64,000 nt of DNA, taken from NCBI RefSeq assembly GCF_020520425.1, contig NC_079492.1, forward strand, positions 116,967,157 to 117,031,156, given 5' to 3'. The notes under the pieces are model-generated. The model saw nothing but the letters and a program-made list of their open reading frames with translations, was not told where the DNA came from and did no database searches. A program made the position numbers and the translations under genes. Each line of letters starts with the position of its first letter. The first letter of the stretch is position 1. Of the stretch, positions 13,345 through 25,933 are shown one piece after another. This DNA is from Spinacia oleracea. Taxonomy: Eukaryota > Streptophyta > Magnoliopsida > Caryophyllales > Amaranthaceae.

Positions 13345-16300
13345 TCATGAATAGGTATTGCCACCATCCAATGTAAGGAGCACCTTGTACAACTCTGGAC
13401 GACGATCTCGAAATACTCCCCAGCTACATCTCTTGTACTTTAATTTCTCCAAATCAAATTGAGCAACAAGGACTGCTTCCTCTTTGTCATCAGCAGTAGC
13501 AATAATTTCTCCAGTGGGGCCTATTTAGAAGATTTCCAACTTCATAAGTTATTTGAATACATTAAAAGCTTTGAATTCAAATAAAATGAAAGAAGCTTCT
13601 AAAAATGTATTAGTACCTGCTATGAAGGAGTTCCCATAAAAGGTGATCTCACTTTTACCATGCTCAGTCTCAATTGTCTCCTTTCCAATGCGATTAGAAG
13701 CCACTAATGGTACCTGAAGTTATAAAATATGTAAGTTAATCAATTCTGATCAATTTTAGGCTGGCAGTAATCTCAACACTGTTTCCTAGAGAAATGTCCA
13801 AATCCATAAACGGCGTATTTCAGAAAGGACATATTTGTACACAAAATTTCACCACCGACTGAAATCCTGAATCAGTAAAAAGAATTTTCTACATTTATCA
13901 ACCCTGAATGGACAGCAATGATAGAAAAAAATATAGAACCAGAGTACGACTATCATTAATAAACCGAGATCATCAATAGGATGAGGAAACACACAAGAAC
14001 TGGGTTACACTAGCTTAGAAATTAAGAATTGGCAGAAACTGAATTGCACAAGCTCACGTACCAAATTAGCGCCTGCATGTCCCTGCATCACTCGCTTCCA
14101 GTGTTCACGAGAATCAAGTCCTTCATCTTGGGGTTCAGAACCAATTGCTGTGGGGTAGAACAATATCTCTGCACCTTGAAGTACCATTGCTCGGGCTGTC
14201 TCCGGGAACCACTGATCCCAACAGATTCCTACATACACCAGTACATTGGATTATTGGGAAGGCTGCAAAAAGTTTCACTTGCATTTATGAAACCTTGGAT
14301 TCCCTTAGGGAAAATCCAAATACGGATCGAATCAGGAGGCTAGAAAAGCCCATTTATGCATGCACACGTCTAAATTCGAGAAAATACAGAATATGCGAAA
14401 AAATTGACTTACCAACTCCAATTTTGGCAAATTTCGTTTGGAAGACCTGTACCCCACATTTACAAAAGAAGTTTGTAAGTGTTATTACAGATTACAGATT
14501 AGAAATCCAAGCATTGAACGGAACTCAGAAGATAAAAAGCCAAATGCATACACTCAAATGGGTGCAAAATATATTTCCAACCATTTTATATCCCCCAGTA
14601 ACTACTCACTAAATATTAACATAGAAAAGTGCGGAGGTTGTGCTTATAGCAAATTGGAACTGTTTTAGCGTAACAACTATTTTACCAGTTTGAGAAATGT
14701 AATATTTCCCCTTCTAACTTTACACATTCATCATCTTACCTTCGGATCTTTACTTAATGTGAATAAGTAACGTCTTTTTTTCTTACCATTCAGAAAATTA
14801 TAACACAAAAACATAAACATTCAATGATGACGTTGGACATATCAAACTGACAAATCAATTTCAAGAGCAAAACCAAGAGATAAGAATACAGCTGAACTTC
14901 AATATGACTATTTAAAAGTAGCCTGGGATCTAGTGATCTCAAATTTGAGCATGTAAGCCCTAAACTAGGCATTAATATCCAACATGAGAATAGGAGCCCA
15001 CCTTGAAGCCAGTGTCACCGGGATTGAAATAGAATTTCTCCTCATAACCTACAGTGTGAAATAGGGTGTTAACAAAATTGGCAAAAATAAAGAAAAAGGA
15101 TAATACATAATACCATGGAAACCTTCCTAAAACACCGTGAAAAGTAGTACAAAAGGGAAAAGAGGTGGCAAAGTGGGAACAAGGGGAAAAAAGAGAGAGG
15201 GTTGAACATTCTATATACCTGGCCCATCTGGTATATGAGACTTGCGATAAAGTCCAAGATCAGTTCCATCAGCATCAACAACCGCAACTGAATTATAATG
15301 AGCATTGTTCGCCTCTTCAAAGAAGCTAACCGGTATCACTACCCCCAGCTCTTTTGCCAGTTTCTGCATCCTGTCAGTAACCGTAAGCAGCACCATTTAA
15401 TTTCAATAATCCAAGTGAAGGTCCACACAGCACCACCTAAGATGTAAAAAACTTATACAATGCTCTCAAAAGTTTCTGAGATTACACGACACTAAATTCA
15501 TGACCGATTAGTACCATGAAGAGAAAATCACTCAAGGCTTGCCTAAGAGATCCAGTGACATGACGATTAAAGAAAATATATTAAGGCTCAACCAAATAGG
15601 AAAAAAAATCTGCTTTTTTATGTAGATGGTGACTTCATACAAATTTATTCATTCAGGGAAATGATTTTAAATCAAAATGGCTCTTAAAACCTCTTCGCTT
15701 CCTTTCCATGAAGTAGAAGATGTTCTTCCCTTTGTCGTCCCGTTATCGCTTTTGGGTCAATTGGAAACAACCTCTCTGCAATTGCAGGGGTAAGGTTGCG
15801 TGCACCCGATCCCCCCTTACCCCGCTTCTTGCAGGAGCCTCTTTGAGGCAATGGGGTAATGATAATGATGATGAGGGAAATGATTTTACCTAACAATTGT
15901 TGGATGGCCCTTGTACGGTTTGGCTCTCTGGAAAAAATCTTCCCTTTGGGCTTGACAAAAGTAATAACCTTCAAAGAGTTCCTGAAATATGAACAAAAAT
16001 TAAAGCACACCACACGGATGAGGATGCGACAGGGTGTACCTCACAAGGATAAACCCGGGGGAGGGGGTTAAATAGCAGAAGACAATGGTAGATAAGTGCC
16101 AATATCTACTTAACGACTAGAGATCCACACAGAACTCAAGATGGCCGCCAGTTCAGCAAAATTTATCACATGCTAAGTTAAACACACCTGGATAAGGATA
16201 ATATTTGCACCCTTTTTATGAGCAGCTCTCACAAGCCTGCATAGAGAAGTAAAACAATATACAAGGTAAACAGCAATCCAAAACCATAAATAACATCACA

Positions 16301-19300
16301 ATACTAGTAATAATGATGGCACTCTAGTTCTTATCTCCCGTTACAGTTGAAAAGCTCAGAGGGGAGAAGGAGATTAACCAACAAAAGAGAGCTCAAACTT
16401 ATATTCTGCATCAGTTCATCACAGTTGAAAAGATCAAAAGAGCAACAGATGGATGAAACTCACAGGAAGAATACGATCGCAGCTTTACTATGTTTTCGGT
16501 TCACCATGCAATAAGGATGCAAGAGAGGAAAAATGAGAAAACTCTTCAGTATCTGATTTGTCAAGTAAATCAACGTCTGGAGATGCTCTAATTAAAAACT
16601 GCAAGGTATCACTACCAACCTAAAAGTCTCCTACTTCCAACTACTTATCATTCTATCTATAAGTTATGCTTGTCGAATCCCTTATGGTCTTATACTCTTA
16701 TGACTTAGGGTTTAGTAATTAGTAACTACGGGAGCACTCTTGTTGAAAACTGCAGGGTATCACTATACAACCCTCAAAAGTCACCGACCTTCAGCTAGTT
16801 ATCTTCTCTTCTACTGAGTTCTAACAGTATGCTGCTCAAAGACGTGCAATCCTCAACTTTAGATACTCATACGAAGTATTTCTTATACTAATCAAGAGAG
16901 CACTCCTTTTCTATATTCGTTGATTCATTTTTGGTTTACACGTCTTCAGGAAGATAAGCAGCCATAATAAGTTATGCTTGTCAATTGAGTCTGTGATTTT
17001 GGATTAGCTCTTGGGGTTTCAGGTTGTTTTACTCTCTTTCAAACAGTAGACTTTTTACTGACTCCAGGATATCACATACAACCTCAAAAGTCACCTATAT
17101 AAAGCTCCTTATCATCTTTTTATGAGTGAAACAGCATGAACATAAAGTGGGCATTTATTATGATATAGATAATTCAACGATTCAGATTAACCAATAATAT
17201 ATAGTTATGCACATTAATTGTTCCTTTTGACAAAACCTATAATGCTAAAGTTTTCACTTTTGAAAAACAAATTCGCATAGGTCCAATCTAAGTCCAATTT
17301 AGTTCAAATAAGTTCCACTTAAGATACATAAATGCATTTTAAGTATTGTTTGGTAAATGGGTATTTAAAAAAGGGTCCTGCAGGGTTTAGGAGAGAGAAT
17401 GGAGAAAGAAGCAGGAAACCATGGAAACCCAACCAAATCAAGCAAGGAAAGAGACCTACTGTCTAGATCCAATAAAAAACATAAGAGGAAAATCACTCAT
17501 CTAATCTTCGAAAGAAATGCCTCAACGGACGAACAGATGATTGAAGCTGAGGAGACCAATAGAGTTGAAACTGAAATCTCAAAATCAATCTCACGAAACC
17601 CTAACCAACCCTCATTTAGAGATATGTTAAGAGGAGAGAATCTGCAGCAAACCTCTTCACAATTCGAAGGGGCAGCAAACAGCGATGATGAGGATGTTTC
17701 TGATGATGATATTGCACCGGAAGACCTCGAATTGGATGACAAATGCCCAGTAATACTGCTCACCAAGGAAGAGAAAGCAAAAAATGAGACAACCATGGAG
17801 AAACTCATTAATCATCAAGATGTTTGATGGCAATCTAGGCTACATGGGGCTAATGCGTCGCCTAAAGAAGAAATGGAGCATCAAGGGGGAGCTCTCCCTC
17901 ACTGATATTGGATGCAAGTACTTCATAGCACGGTTCACGAATAAGGCAGATTACAATTATGTACTCACTCAAGGCCCTTGGATGTTGGATGATAACTATC
18001 TAACAATTAGAAAATGGGTTCCCAACTTTGTACCCGACGAAGCTCCAATCAAGGTCCTACGGCATGGGTGCGAATCCCGAACATATCCGTGGAATACTTC
18101 GATATCAGTTTCCTCAACAAAATTGGTTCGAAGATTGGGAAGGTCATGCGAGTTGATAAATCAACGGCTCAGGCAGAACGTGGACAATTTACGAGATTAA
18201 GTGTCGAAATTGATCTGTCTAAGCCTCTACTCTCGAAATTTTGGCTTAAGGGACGCATATGGAGAGTCCAATATGAAGGGATTCGAATGTTGTGTTTTAA
18301 ATGCGGAAAATTGGGACATACAAGGGAAGATTGTTCAATGCACATCCAAGATATGAATTTGGAGGTCGTGGAGATCAATAAACAGTTAGAACATACATCG
18401 ATCAAGGATCAAACACATCACCATAAACCAGAAGAACATGAGGAATTTGGCTCTTGGATGCTGGTCAAGAAGCCGGTGAGGAAACGTCCTACAAAGCAGG
18501 GTAACACTAATAGTGGGGCCAACACCACCGCTAATGGTGGTTCCAAGGTGTCGGGCAAAGAGGTGGTACAAGCTAACCAATCGGGCTTGAAAACAGGCCC
18601 ACATCCTCACGCCAATCAAGGCGAAAATAATGGGAAAGGGTCAAGATTTGCGATTCTTGTTGAGCAAGGAGATAAGGAAGGTGAGTATAATCAGGAGTCC
18701 AGTAAGATTACAATAGAACAAGATAATCAAGAATTTGGAAATACTGAAAATTCCCCTCCAACGGTTGATTTGGGTGTTAATTCACAGAATATCTCTTTCA
18801 CACTTGGAAATATTCCTAAGCATCACACAAAATCTAAACCTTCGATAATTATCACCCAAACTTACCAACAAAAGAGGACTCCAGTCAAGCAAGGATCTCT
18901 CAATGCCTTATTCGAGTTGAACAATAACATTTCGAAGGAATGTGTAGTTACCAAAATCCTAACCCGAACAACTGGTAAAGAAAACTCGTTGATATTTGGA
19001 GAAGCACACACTCAGGATCTCGAAGCTATCACACAAAGCAACAAGAACCCTTTGATCTCACACATGTCTCACCAACACCTAGACATCCTGAAGGTGAAGA
19101 TCCCCCCGGAAAAAACGGTGTTTGTCAGTCAACCAATGGAGAAACCCTACTTGGGAGTAGCGACCCCCCTGACCCATGTTTTGGAGGTGAGAATAGACTC
19201 ATACCTACCACCAATCTCGAACCCACCGGACTCGGTGGTTACAATGATGCTCCCCAATGAGGTCCAAAGACTCATTAGGATGATTAATCAAGCGTATACC

Positions 19301-22300
19301 CTTCCCTCGATTCCTATGTCTATGGAACAAAGAACCCCCAATTTGGCTCCGGACTCACTTCCAATTTCATGCATGGTTTGGAATGTTCAAGGTGCTGGAA
19401 GTCGAACATTCATGTCAGCACTCAAAGATCTAGTGAAAACCCATCAACCTAATGTCCTAGCACTAGTAGAAACCCATATGGGTGGAGCACAAGCCGTGAA
19501 AATTGCTTCAATGTTGGGTTACACAGGGCACTCAAGAGTCGATGCTATGGGCTTTAGTGGGGGTATATGGATTTATTGGAGACCTGAAGTTGTTACTGTC
19601 GAACCAATAATCAAACATCATCAACATATCACTATGGACATTAAACGAGTAGGGGCCATGCCCTGGTATTTCACTGCGATATACGCTAGCCCGGATCCCT
19701 CCAAACGTCGAGAACTATGGAAGGAACTCCAGGAATTTGCTACTACTCACAATCGACCATGGTTACTAGCGGGAGATTTTAACGATACTAGATTCCCTTC
19801 TGAGCGAAACACTTCGTGCAATGAAAGAAACAGAAGATCTGCGAGATTCAACGAGTGGATCGAGGATATGGACCTGCTAGAGCTTGAATTCTCAGGAGCC
19901 AGTCATACTTGGGCGCGAGGTCTAACACCAGAAACTCGACAAAGTGGCAGGTTAGACAGAGCTCTTTGTAACAGTTCTTGGGGGTTGAGATTTGAGAATG
20001 CAAAGGTCAAGCACTTACCAGCCTTTCAATCTGATCACTGCCCAATCTTCATATCCCCTAATAGATTTGTCCCCCTGCAAGCGATTAATCGTCCATTCAG
20101 ATTTCAAGCATCGTGGCTCACTCATGAGAACTTCCAGGAATTTGTGGGGGAAAAATGGAATAGTCACTAGACCCTTATTCCAACTTTAACCCATTTATCC
20201 AAAGAGTTACAAGAGTGGAACAAACAGGTTTTTGGCAACATCTTCAAGCAAAAACGAATCCTCATGGCTCGTCTGGAAGGCCTTCAAAAAACCTTGGCTA
20301 ATCGTTCAGATAGGGGTTTAATTAAACTGAAGGCCAAAATCAGAAGAGAACTTGACATGATCCTTGATAGAGAAGAGCTTCTATGGTATCAAAAATCGAG
20401 AGTAGATTCAGTAGAATGGCTAAGAGATGGCGATAGAAATACAACTTTTTTCCACTTGAGCACGATCGTTCGACGTTGGAAAAACAAAATTACAGCATTA
20501 AAAGGAGATGATGGGGAATGGATTAATGACAATGAGGGCGTCAAAAACCAAATTGTACGCTATTTCTCAACATTGTTTACAGATGAGGGGGACATGGAGG
20601 TAAACAATATCCCCAAGACGTGTTCAATGAACTGTCGAGAAGGGATTGGGATTATCTCTCCCAATCTTACACTAAATTAGAGGTGGATTTAGTGGTAAAG
20701 AATATGGGCAGTTTGAAAGCGCCAGGCTTGACGGATACCAAGCATTGCTCTTCCAAAAAAATTGGGAACTTGTCGCCTTGAAGGTGTACGACTTGGTTTT
20801 TAGAGTGTTGGAAGGGAAGGGCATTCCAGATTCACTTAACGATATTCACATTGTGCTTCTTCCGAAAGTAGATAATCCAGAGTCAGCTTCACAATTCCGC
20901 CCTATTGGCTTATGTAACGTAATATACTAAATCATTACAAAGGTAATCATCAATCGTTTAAAGCCAATTTTGCCTGTTCTGATATCAAACACACAATCGA
21001 GCTTTGTTCCAGGGAGGCAAATCACTGACAACATCGTTATAGTTCAGGAGGTTCTTCATACTATGAGAAGAAAACAAGGTGCAAAAGGTTTGATGGCTAT
21101 CAAAATAGACTTCGAAAAAGCGTACGACAGGCTATGTTGGTCTTTCATTCGAGACACCCTTCTGCAAATGAATCTCCATATCCTTATGATTAATGTCATC
21201 ATGGAATGCGTAACAACAACCTCCTTAAAGGTACTATGGAACGATGAGCCTTCTCAAAGCTTTAAACCGACCCGTGGCATTCGACAAGGGGATCCCCTAT
21301 CACCATATCTATTCGTTATGTGCATGGAGAGATTGTACCAGACCATTGAAGAGGCGACAGTGCATAAAAAATGGAAACCGATTAGGGCAAGTCGAGATGG
21401 ACCTTTACTCTCGAACTTGTTCTTTGCGGATGATATAATTCTTTTCGCAGAAGCTGACTTGGAGCAGGCAGCAGCGATTCACGATTGCTTAAATCGCTTT
21501 TGCCAAGTTTCTGGCCAGAAGGTAAGTCTAGCGAAGTCTCAAGTTTATTTCTCCAATAACCTACCTCTAGAACGTCAAGAAGAAATAAGTGCAGCACTTG
21601 GTATGGCTAGAACAGACGACCTAGGGTTATACCTAGGCATGCCAACAATAACTAGTAGGGTGACGAAGGAGACTTTCAGCTACTTGTGTGAAAAAATTGA
21701 TCGCAGACTTGCGGGATGGAAGACGAAGTATCTCTCATTGGCGGGTCGAATCACGTTGGCCAAATCCACAGTGAATACTTTGGCCTTCTATTTGATGCAA
21801 ACGGCGAAAATCCCTCGGTCAGTTTGTGATAATATTGACAAGAAAACTAGAAGATTTATTTGGAGAGGGAATGAAGAGAAAAAAGGGACTCATCTAATAG
21901 CATGGGAAATGTTGCAAAGGCCAAGGGAACAAGGAGGTATCGAAATTCGATCGGCACGGCAAGCTAATTCAGCTTTCTTAACAAAGCTAGGTTGGAGGGT
22001 TCTAACTGAACCCCAGGCACTTTGGTCTCGTGTCCTTCGCGCTAAACATTGCAAGGGGAGATGTGATGTGGACATGTTCAACCCCAAACCAAACATGTCT
22101 AATGTGTGGAACGGAATAACGGAAAATGCAAAGCTGTTAGGTGAGGGTACAAGGATAGCAGTAGGGAATGGGGCTCGAACGTTGTTTTGGGACCACAAAT
22201 GGGCCACAAGCAAACCTCTATGAGCTGACTACTCATGAAGTTCCCATGGAGCTAAGTGGTGCGATTGTCCAAGATATGTGGGAGCAAGATTCTGGTTGGA

Positions 22301-24740
22301 AATGGGAAAGCTTCGCTCCTTATTTAAGTCAGGATACCTTAAAGCAAATTCAGGCCTTTGCACTCAGAATTGATGACAGTGTTGGGGACTTGGTGTATTG
22401 GCAAGGGTCTTCGCAAGGTAAATTTTCTATTAAGCCTGCCTTGACTTTAATGAGACACGAAACAGATTGTATTGATGATGAATGTTGGGAGATAATTTGG
22501 AAAACTCCTATACAACAAAGAGCATGAGCATTCTTATGGCTGGCCTGTCACGATCGTATCCTAGGCAATGCTAATAGATTCAAGCGCAAGATGACAGATA
22601 ATCCAAGGTGTTACATATGTGGAGATGCGGAAGAGACAACTTTGCATATCTTAAGGGATTGCCCTGCTGCCCGCCTAATCTGGAACAAGTTAGGTGGCCC
22701 TGCCGAGCAACAAAGCTTTTACCAAGCACACATGAAACAATGGATTACAGCCAATTGCAGTGGTGGTGGTTCAGGCCATGAGGACATTTGGGCCACGTAT
22801 TTTGGGACTACGCTTTGGTGGTTATGGAGGTGAAGGAACAGCTTTGTTTTTTATCCTAATTTCTCGATGCCACTAGATGTAGGAGCATTTCTTCAGATAA
22901 GATTTGATGAGGCTATGTGAGCAGCAGCTAGAGAAGAACAGACCATCAAAGTCATCAGAGTTCAGAAGTATATAAGATGGAAGTCTCCTCAAATTGGGTG
23001 GTATGCACTTAACTGTGATGGTGCAGTTAAAGGGGTACCAGGCCCAGCAGGAGGGGGAGGGGTAATTAGAGACCATCAAGGAACCCTTGTTTCAGCCTAT
23101 CATGCTTACTTTGGCCACTGTGTGGCGTACAAAGCGGAAGTACTAGCACTTGTCAGGGGTGTGGAACTAGCAAAAAGCTTGGACATCAAAAAGCTGGAAA
23201 TCCACATGGATAACTTGGCCTGTGTACAGTTCCTGAATGGCAAGGAGAATGGAAGAGGTTTGTGCACTCATGAACTAAACAGATGTAGACAGTTGATTGA
23301 TACAGAAGGATGGGAGGTAATCATCACTCATGTGTTTCGCGAAGGAAATAGGGCGGCGGATTGGCTTGCAAATCACGGCGTCTCCAAAGCTTGCAGGCTC
23401 CATATTCTAGATAGTATTCCCGTAGACCTTAGTCGTATTTTAGAAGAGGATGTTAGGGGTGTGGCACTGCCACGCTTAGCTCCTCCATAACTGTAGTTTG
23501 TTTTTCTTTTCTTCTGTTTTTTCCTTCCTTTGGAGTTATGCTCTGCCTATGAATCAAAAAAAAAAATGCATTTTAAGTCTAATAAGCTCAACAGCAGCTA
23601 CTTCACACCTAATATGCTGTATTTAAGGGATCAAATATTCAAATGTTTAACATCTAAGAAGTGATTAGTGCAACTAAAGGCTAACAAGTTCAGATAAGTT
23701 TGGTTTAAATCAATTCAATAAAGTTTTCAGGTGAAAATAACAATGTTTCCTCGACACTTTTTGAGACAATAGGAGAAAGGTGGAGTGTGCAATTGAATTC
23801 TTTTAATGATGATTGGGAGTTTTGCTTTAATCAGTTTAGACTTAAGAGTTTAGAGTAATCCAGGATTAAACCTAAATTAAGTGCAGCTTCTTTCTGACAA
23901 TTAACATCCAGGATTAAGGCAGAAAACAAGGCACAACACAGATATTTACTCCCACAAACCAATATTATGTGTTCACTTATCCAACTTTTCTAATTCCATG
24001 TACTTGTCACTTTAACATATCGATGTGAAGTTACTTGTTACTTTGAAATTACCAATGATTTACTATGAAACGGTTTTGAATACCGGAGCAATACAATAAC
24101 TAACAAGTTTTTTATTATGTGGTGCATAAAACTTAATAAAAGGTTTGGTAGACGGTCATCACGGGACTTTCCTCACAAGATTACACATAAAACAATTAGT
24201 ATGGTCACCATACATTACGACCTACCAAACAGGCGGTAAAAGTAAGTTAAATGCTGAATAGTAAGAGTATTTCCATATTCATATCCAATCTCCCTCAGGA
24301 AGCAATAACCTACATAAAAACCAAAGCTCCCTCCACACCCTTTGACAATGATTTCAACCTGAATTCCTTGTACAGCCTAAAATTCTACCGTAAATGAGGT
24401 TACGGATACCACTGTTAATTCCAAGCCTTTTAACACATAAAATCAACTGAATTCGCAGAAGTCTTCTGAAATAAAATTTTGCCAATCAACCACAATTTCA
24501 AGTAACTGAAATGAAATTAGTTGAATTGAAGTGAACTTAAAGATAATTTGAACAGCATAACGTAAAATAACAAATTCAGCAACAAAAATTTAAACCTAGA
24601 ATGAAGAATTGAAGCCTGAAAATTCTAGTGTGAACTAAAATTGGGGAAAAGAAAAACCTTTCAGCGGTGGCAACATTTAGAGAGACGTCATCAGAGCAAG
24701 CGAACTGGAGAGCAGCCACTGTGACCAATCTTCCTTCCAT
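13345..24740 (-). CDS. CPA: N-carbamoylputrescine amidase, 9 exons
   Basis: Coding exons on the minus strand: 24740-24658, 16236-16188, 15981-15890, 15370-15219, 15048-15002, 14446-14413, 14228-14062, 13713-13617 and 13520-13345. All have GT-AG borders and join in frame to 298 residues, close to the Arabidopsis enzyme. It is a carbon-nitrogen hydrolase. The catalytic triad is visible as Glu45 (I-L-I-Q-E-L-F), Lys118 (Y-R-K-S-H-I-P) and Cys155 (I-C-W-D-Q-W-F-P-E). By family knowledge it hydrolyses N-carbamoylputrescine to putrescine, CO2 and ammonia, the last step of the plant arginine-agmatine route to polyamines. The ATG at 24740 opens M-E-G-R-L-V-T-V-A-A-L-Q-F-A-C, the standard start. Intron 1 is 8.4 kb because of an antisense LINE; intron 3 carries a SINE. 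All exons are open, so the gene looks functional despite these insertions. Confidence 0.96.
15670..15874 (+). mobile_element. SINE inserted in intron 3 of the amidase gene
   Basis: A ~205-bp non-coding unit ends in a simple tail of 'taatgatgatga' type and is bracketed by a perfect 14-bp direct repeat, 'gggaaatgatttta' (15656-15669 and 15875-15888). The core words 'ggggtaaggttgcgtgcaccc' and 'ggagcctctttgaggcaatg' resemble widespread plant SINEs. It is antisense to the host gene. The right-hand duplication runs up to the splice donor of exon 3 (GT at 15889-15888). Confidence 0.8.
17399..18400 (+). pseudogene. LINE ORF1: gag-like DUF4283 and CCHC zinc knuckle
   Basis: The ATG at 17399 opens a charged N-terminal region. 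The DUF4283 core (G-P-W-M-L-D-D-N-Y-L-T-I-R-K-W) is read in a second frame from about 17800, and a third frame takes over near 18055 (A-W-V-R-I-P-N-I-S-V-E-Y-F-D), giving two frameshifts. The zinc knuckle C-F-K-C-G-K-L-G-H-T-R-E-D-C (CX2CX4HX4C) lies at 18293-18334. In this family ORF1 is the RNA-binding chaperone of the retrotransposition particle. Confidence 0.85.
18401..23490 (+). pseudogene. LINE ORF2: endonuclease, reverse transcriptase, RNase H
   Basis: The endonuclease, about 19365-20170, shows M-V-W-N-V-Q-G, the V-E-T-H catalytic Glu, G-D-F-N-D and S-D-H-C-P, so all key residues are present. A TAG at 20168 interrupts the frame, a shift falls near 20650-20740, and a TAA lies at 20928. 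Reverse transcriptase is read at 20745-22223, with Q-F-R-P-I-G-L-C-N, the first Asp in I-K-I-D-F-E-K-A-Y-D-R, and the catalytic F-A-D-D near 21424. A shift near 22200 follows, then TGA stops at 22525, 22831 and 22918. RNase H is intact from about 22965 to 23490 (C-D-G-A, A-E-V-L-A-L, H-M-D-N, A-A-D-W). ORF1 and the endonuclease share one reading frame at 18014-20170 with no stop between them. Confidence 0.9.
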
Positions 24741-25933
24741 TTTTGCCCTCCTCAGTTTTCTCTCTCCTCAATAACGCTCACTTGGAGAATGGACAGTGAC
24801 GCAGGGGTTTAAATCAGGTGAGGGGAGGTATAGGAGAATGAAGTGTAGGTCGGCTTGGTTGACGGTTTTCCGGAGAGGGTGGGGCAATTGTGATGACTGA
24901 TGCGGTGAAACTAACGGCTATTGGACGACGGTGAAGGAATCGGAATCAATACAGGGAAATACAAGCTTTCTTTTAGATGATTCTTTTTCTCTTTTCCCCT
25001 ATTTTGATCTTTGCATTTTAAATTAAATTTTAAAATACAAGCTTCCTTACCCTGAACACGAAGCTAGTTTGCAGTTTTGACTTTTGAGTACACCGTAGTA
25101 AATTACTAAATTGGCTAAATAGTGTTAGGTTGTTAGCTGTTACATCAAAAAAGACTTTATACAGCCAACCATTCTACTTGTGAATTGTGATCGCACGGAA
25201 TTAGGACAAGAACAGGGAATAGGGCATGTTTCGAGAGTTGAGTCGTTTTGATCTGAAAATTTTGTACAATCAATTGGCTGTGTTTAGGATGATAGGGAGA
25301 TCATTTTATGATTAAGTGCACGTAAAAGTTAGTATCATTCGCAAGGCACGAACAAGAATTACAGACGCAGCACCAAATATAACTATTGAGTACATCAGTA
25401 CATGTAACAACAGTGAACTACCTATGGGTGCAGAAAAATCAGTAAGACTCAGCTGCTGATAGAACGAACAGTCTTATAGAGAATTTGTTTAAAGAGATGA
25501 TGACAACCCCAGCTTCGTTAAACAGGGCCAACGAATGATTAAGTTGCTCAGGTGAATAGTGACCATCAAACATGTCAGGGATCAGAAATAAGAACTTGCA
25601 GTTCACTCTTCAACCTGCAGAATAAAATTTGAACCCATATCCGATTCCTGACGGCGTTAGCTGGGTAACAAATTCCCAGTTCATACGGAATACAATTAGC
25701 CAAGAAGAAACACAATCAAATAGGGATTGGCTTAGAAAAAACATGTCATATTAACAAAACAATAGATGATCTTTTTGCCAATCAACCTATTTCCATTCAA
25801 CAGTATAATGTATATCACCCGCTTTTCACTGCATGTGTAAACAAGGGAATGCCTAACAAAAACCCCACTGTTATTTATCAGATGTGTCTAAGCACTACCC
25901 TTGAATAAGAAACCATAACATTCATGAAGCTTT
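24741..25933. other. Amidase promoter and spacer
   Basis: This stretch holds the 5' flank of the amidase gene and the 3' flank of the mitochondrial-protein gene, both on the minus strand. The first 100 bp beyond the ATG are CT-rich when read on the minus strand, typical of a leader. No other gene or transposon was recognised. Confidence 0.4.

Larger units (their letters stand above)
17345..23564 (+). mobile_element. L1-type LINE with RNase H, antisense in amidase intron 1
   Basis: About 6.2 kb, bounded by a perfect direct repeat 'aatgcattttaagt' (17331-17344 and 23565-23578; one more A is ambiguous with the tail) and ending in an A-run. Domain order: gag-like DUF4283, CCHC knuckle, AP-type endonuclease, reverse transcriptase, zinc-binding RT C-terminus, RNase H. 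This is the plan of plant L1 LINEs that carry RNase H. Intact target duplications and near full length point to a moderately recent insertion, but the coding frames hold at least eight stops or shifts, so it cannot move on its own. Confidence 0.93.

Noticed and set aside
14005-14612. Plus-strand frames across amidase exons 6 and 7
   Set aside because: They are antisense shadows of the conserved nitrilase exons and cross introns without splice logic.
16598-17100. Degenerate 'tatcac..caacc..aaaagtc' phrases repeated three times in amidase intron 1
   Set aside because: They are similar but too diverged and irregularly spaced to define a repeat unit or element.
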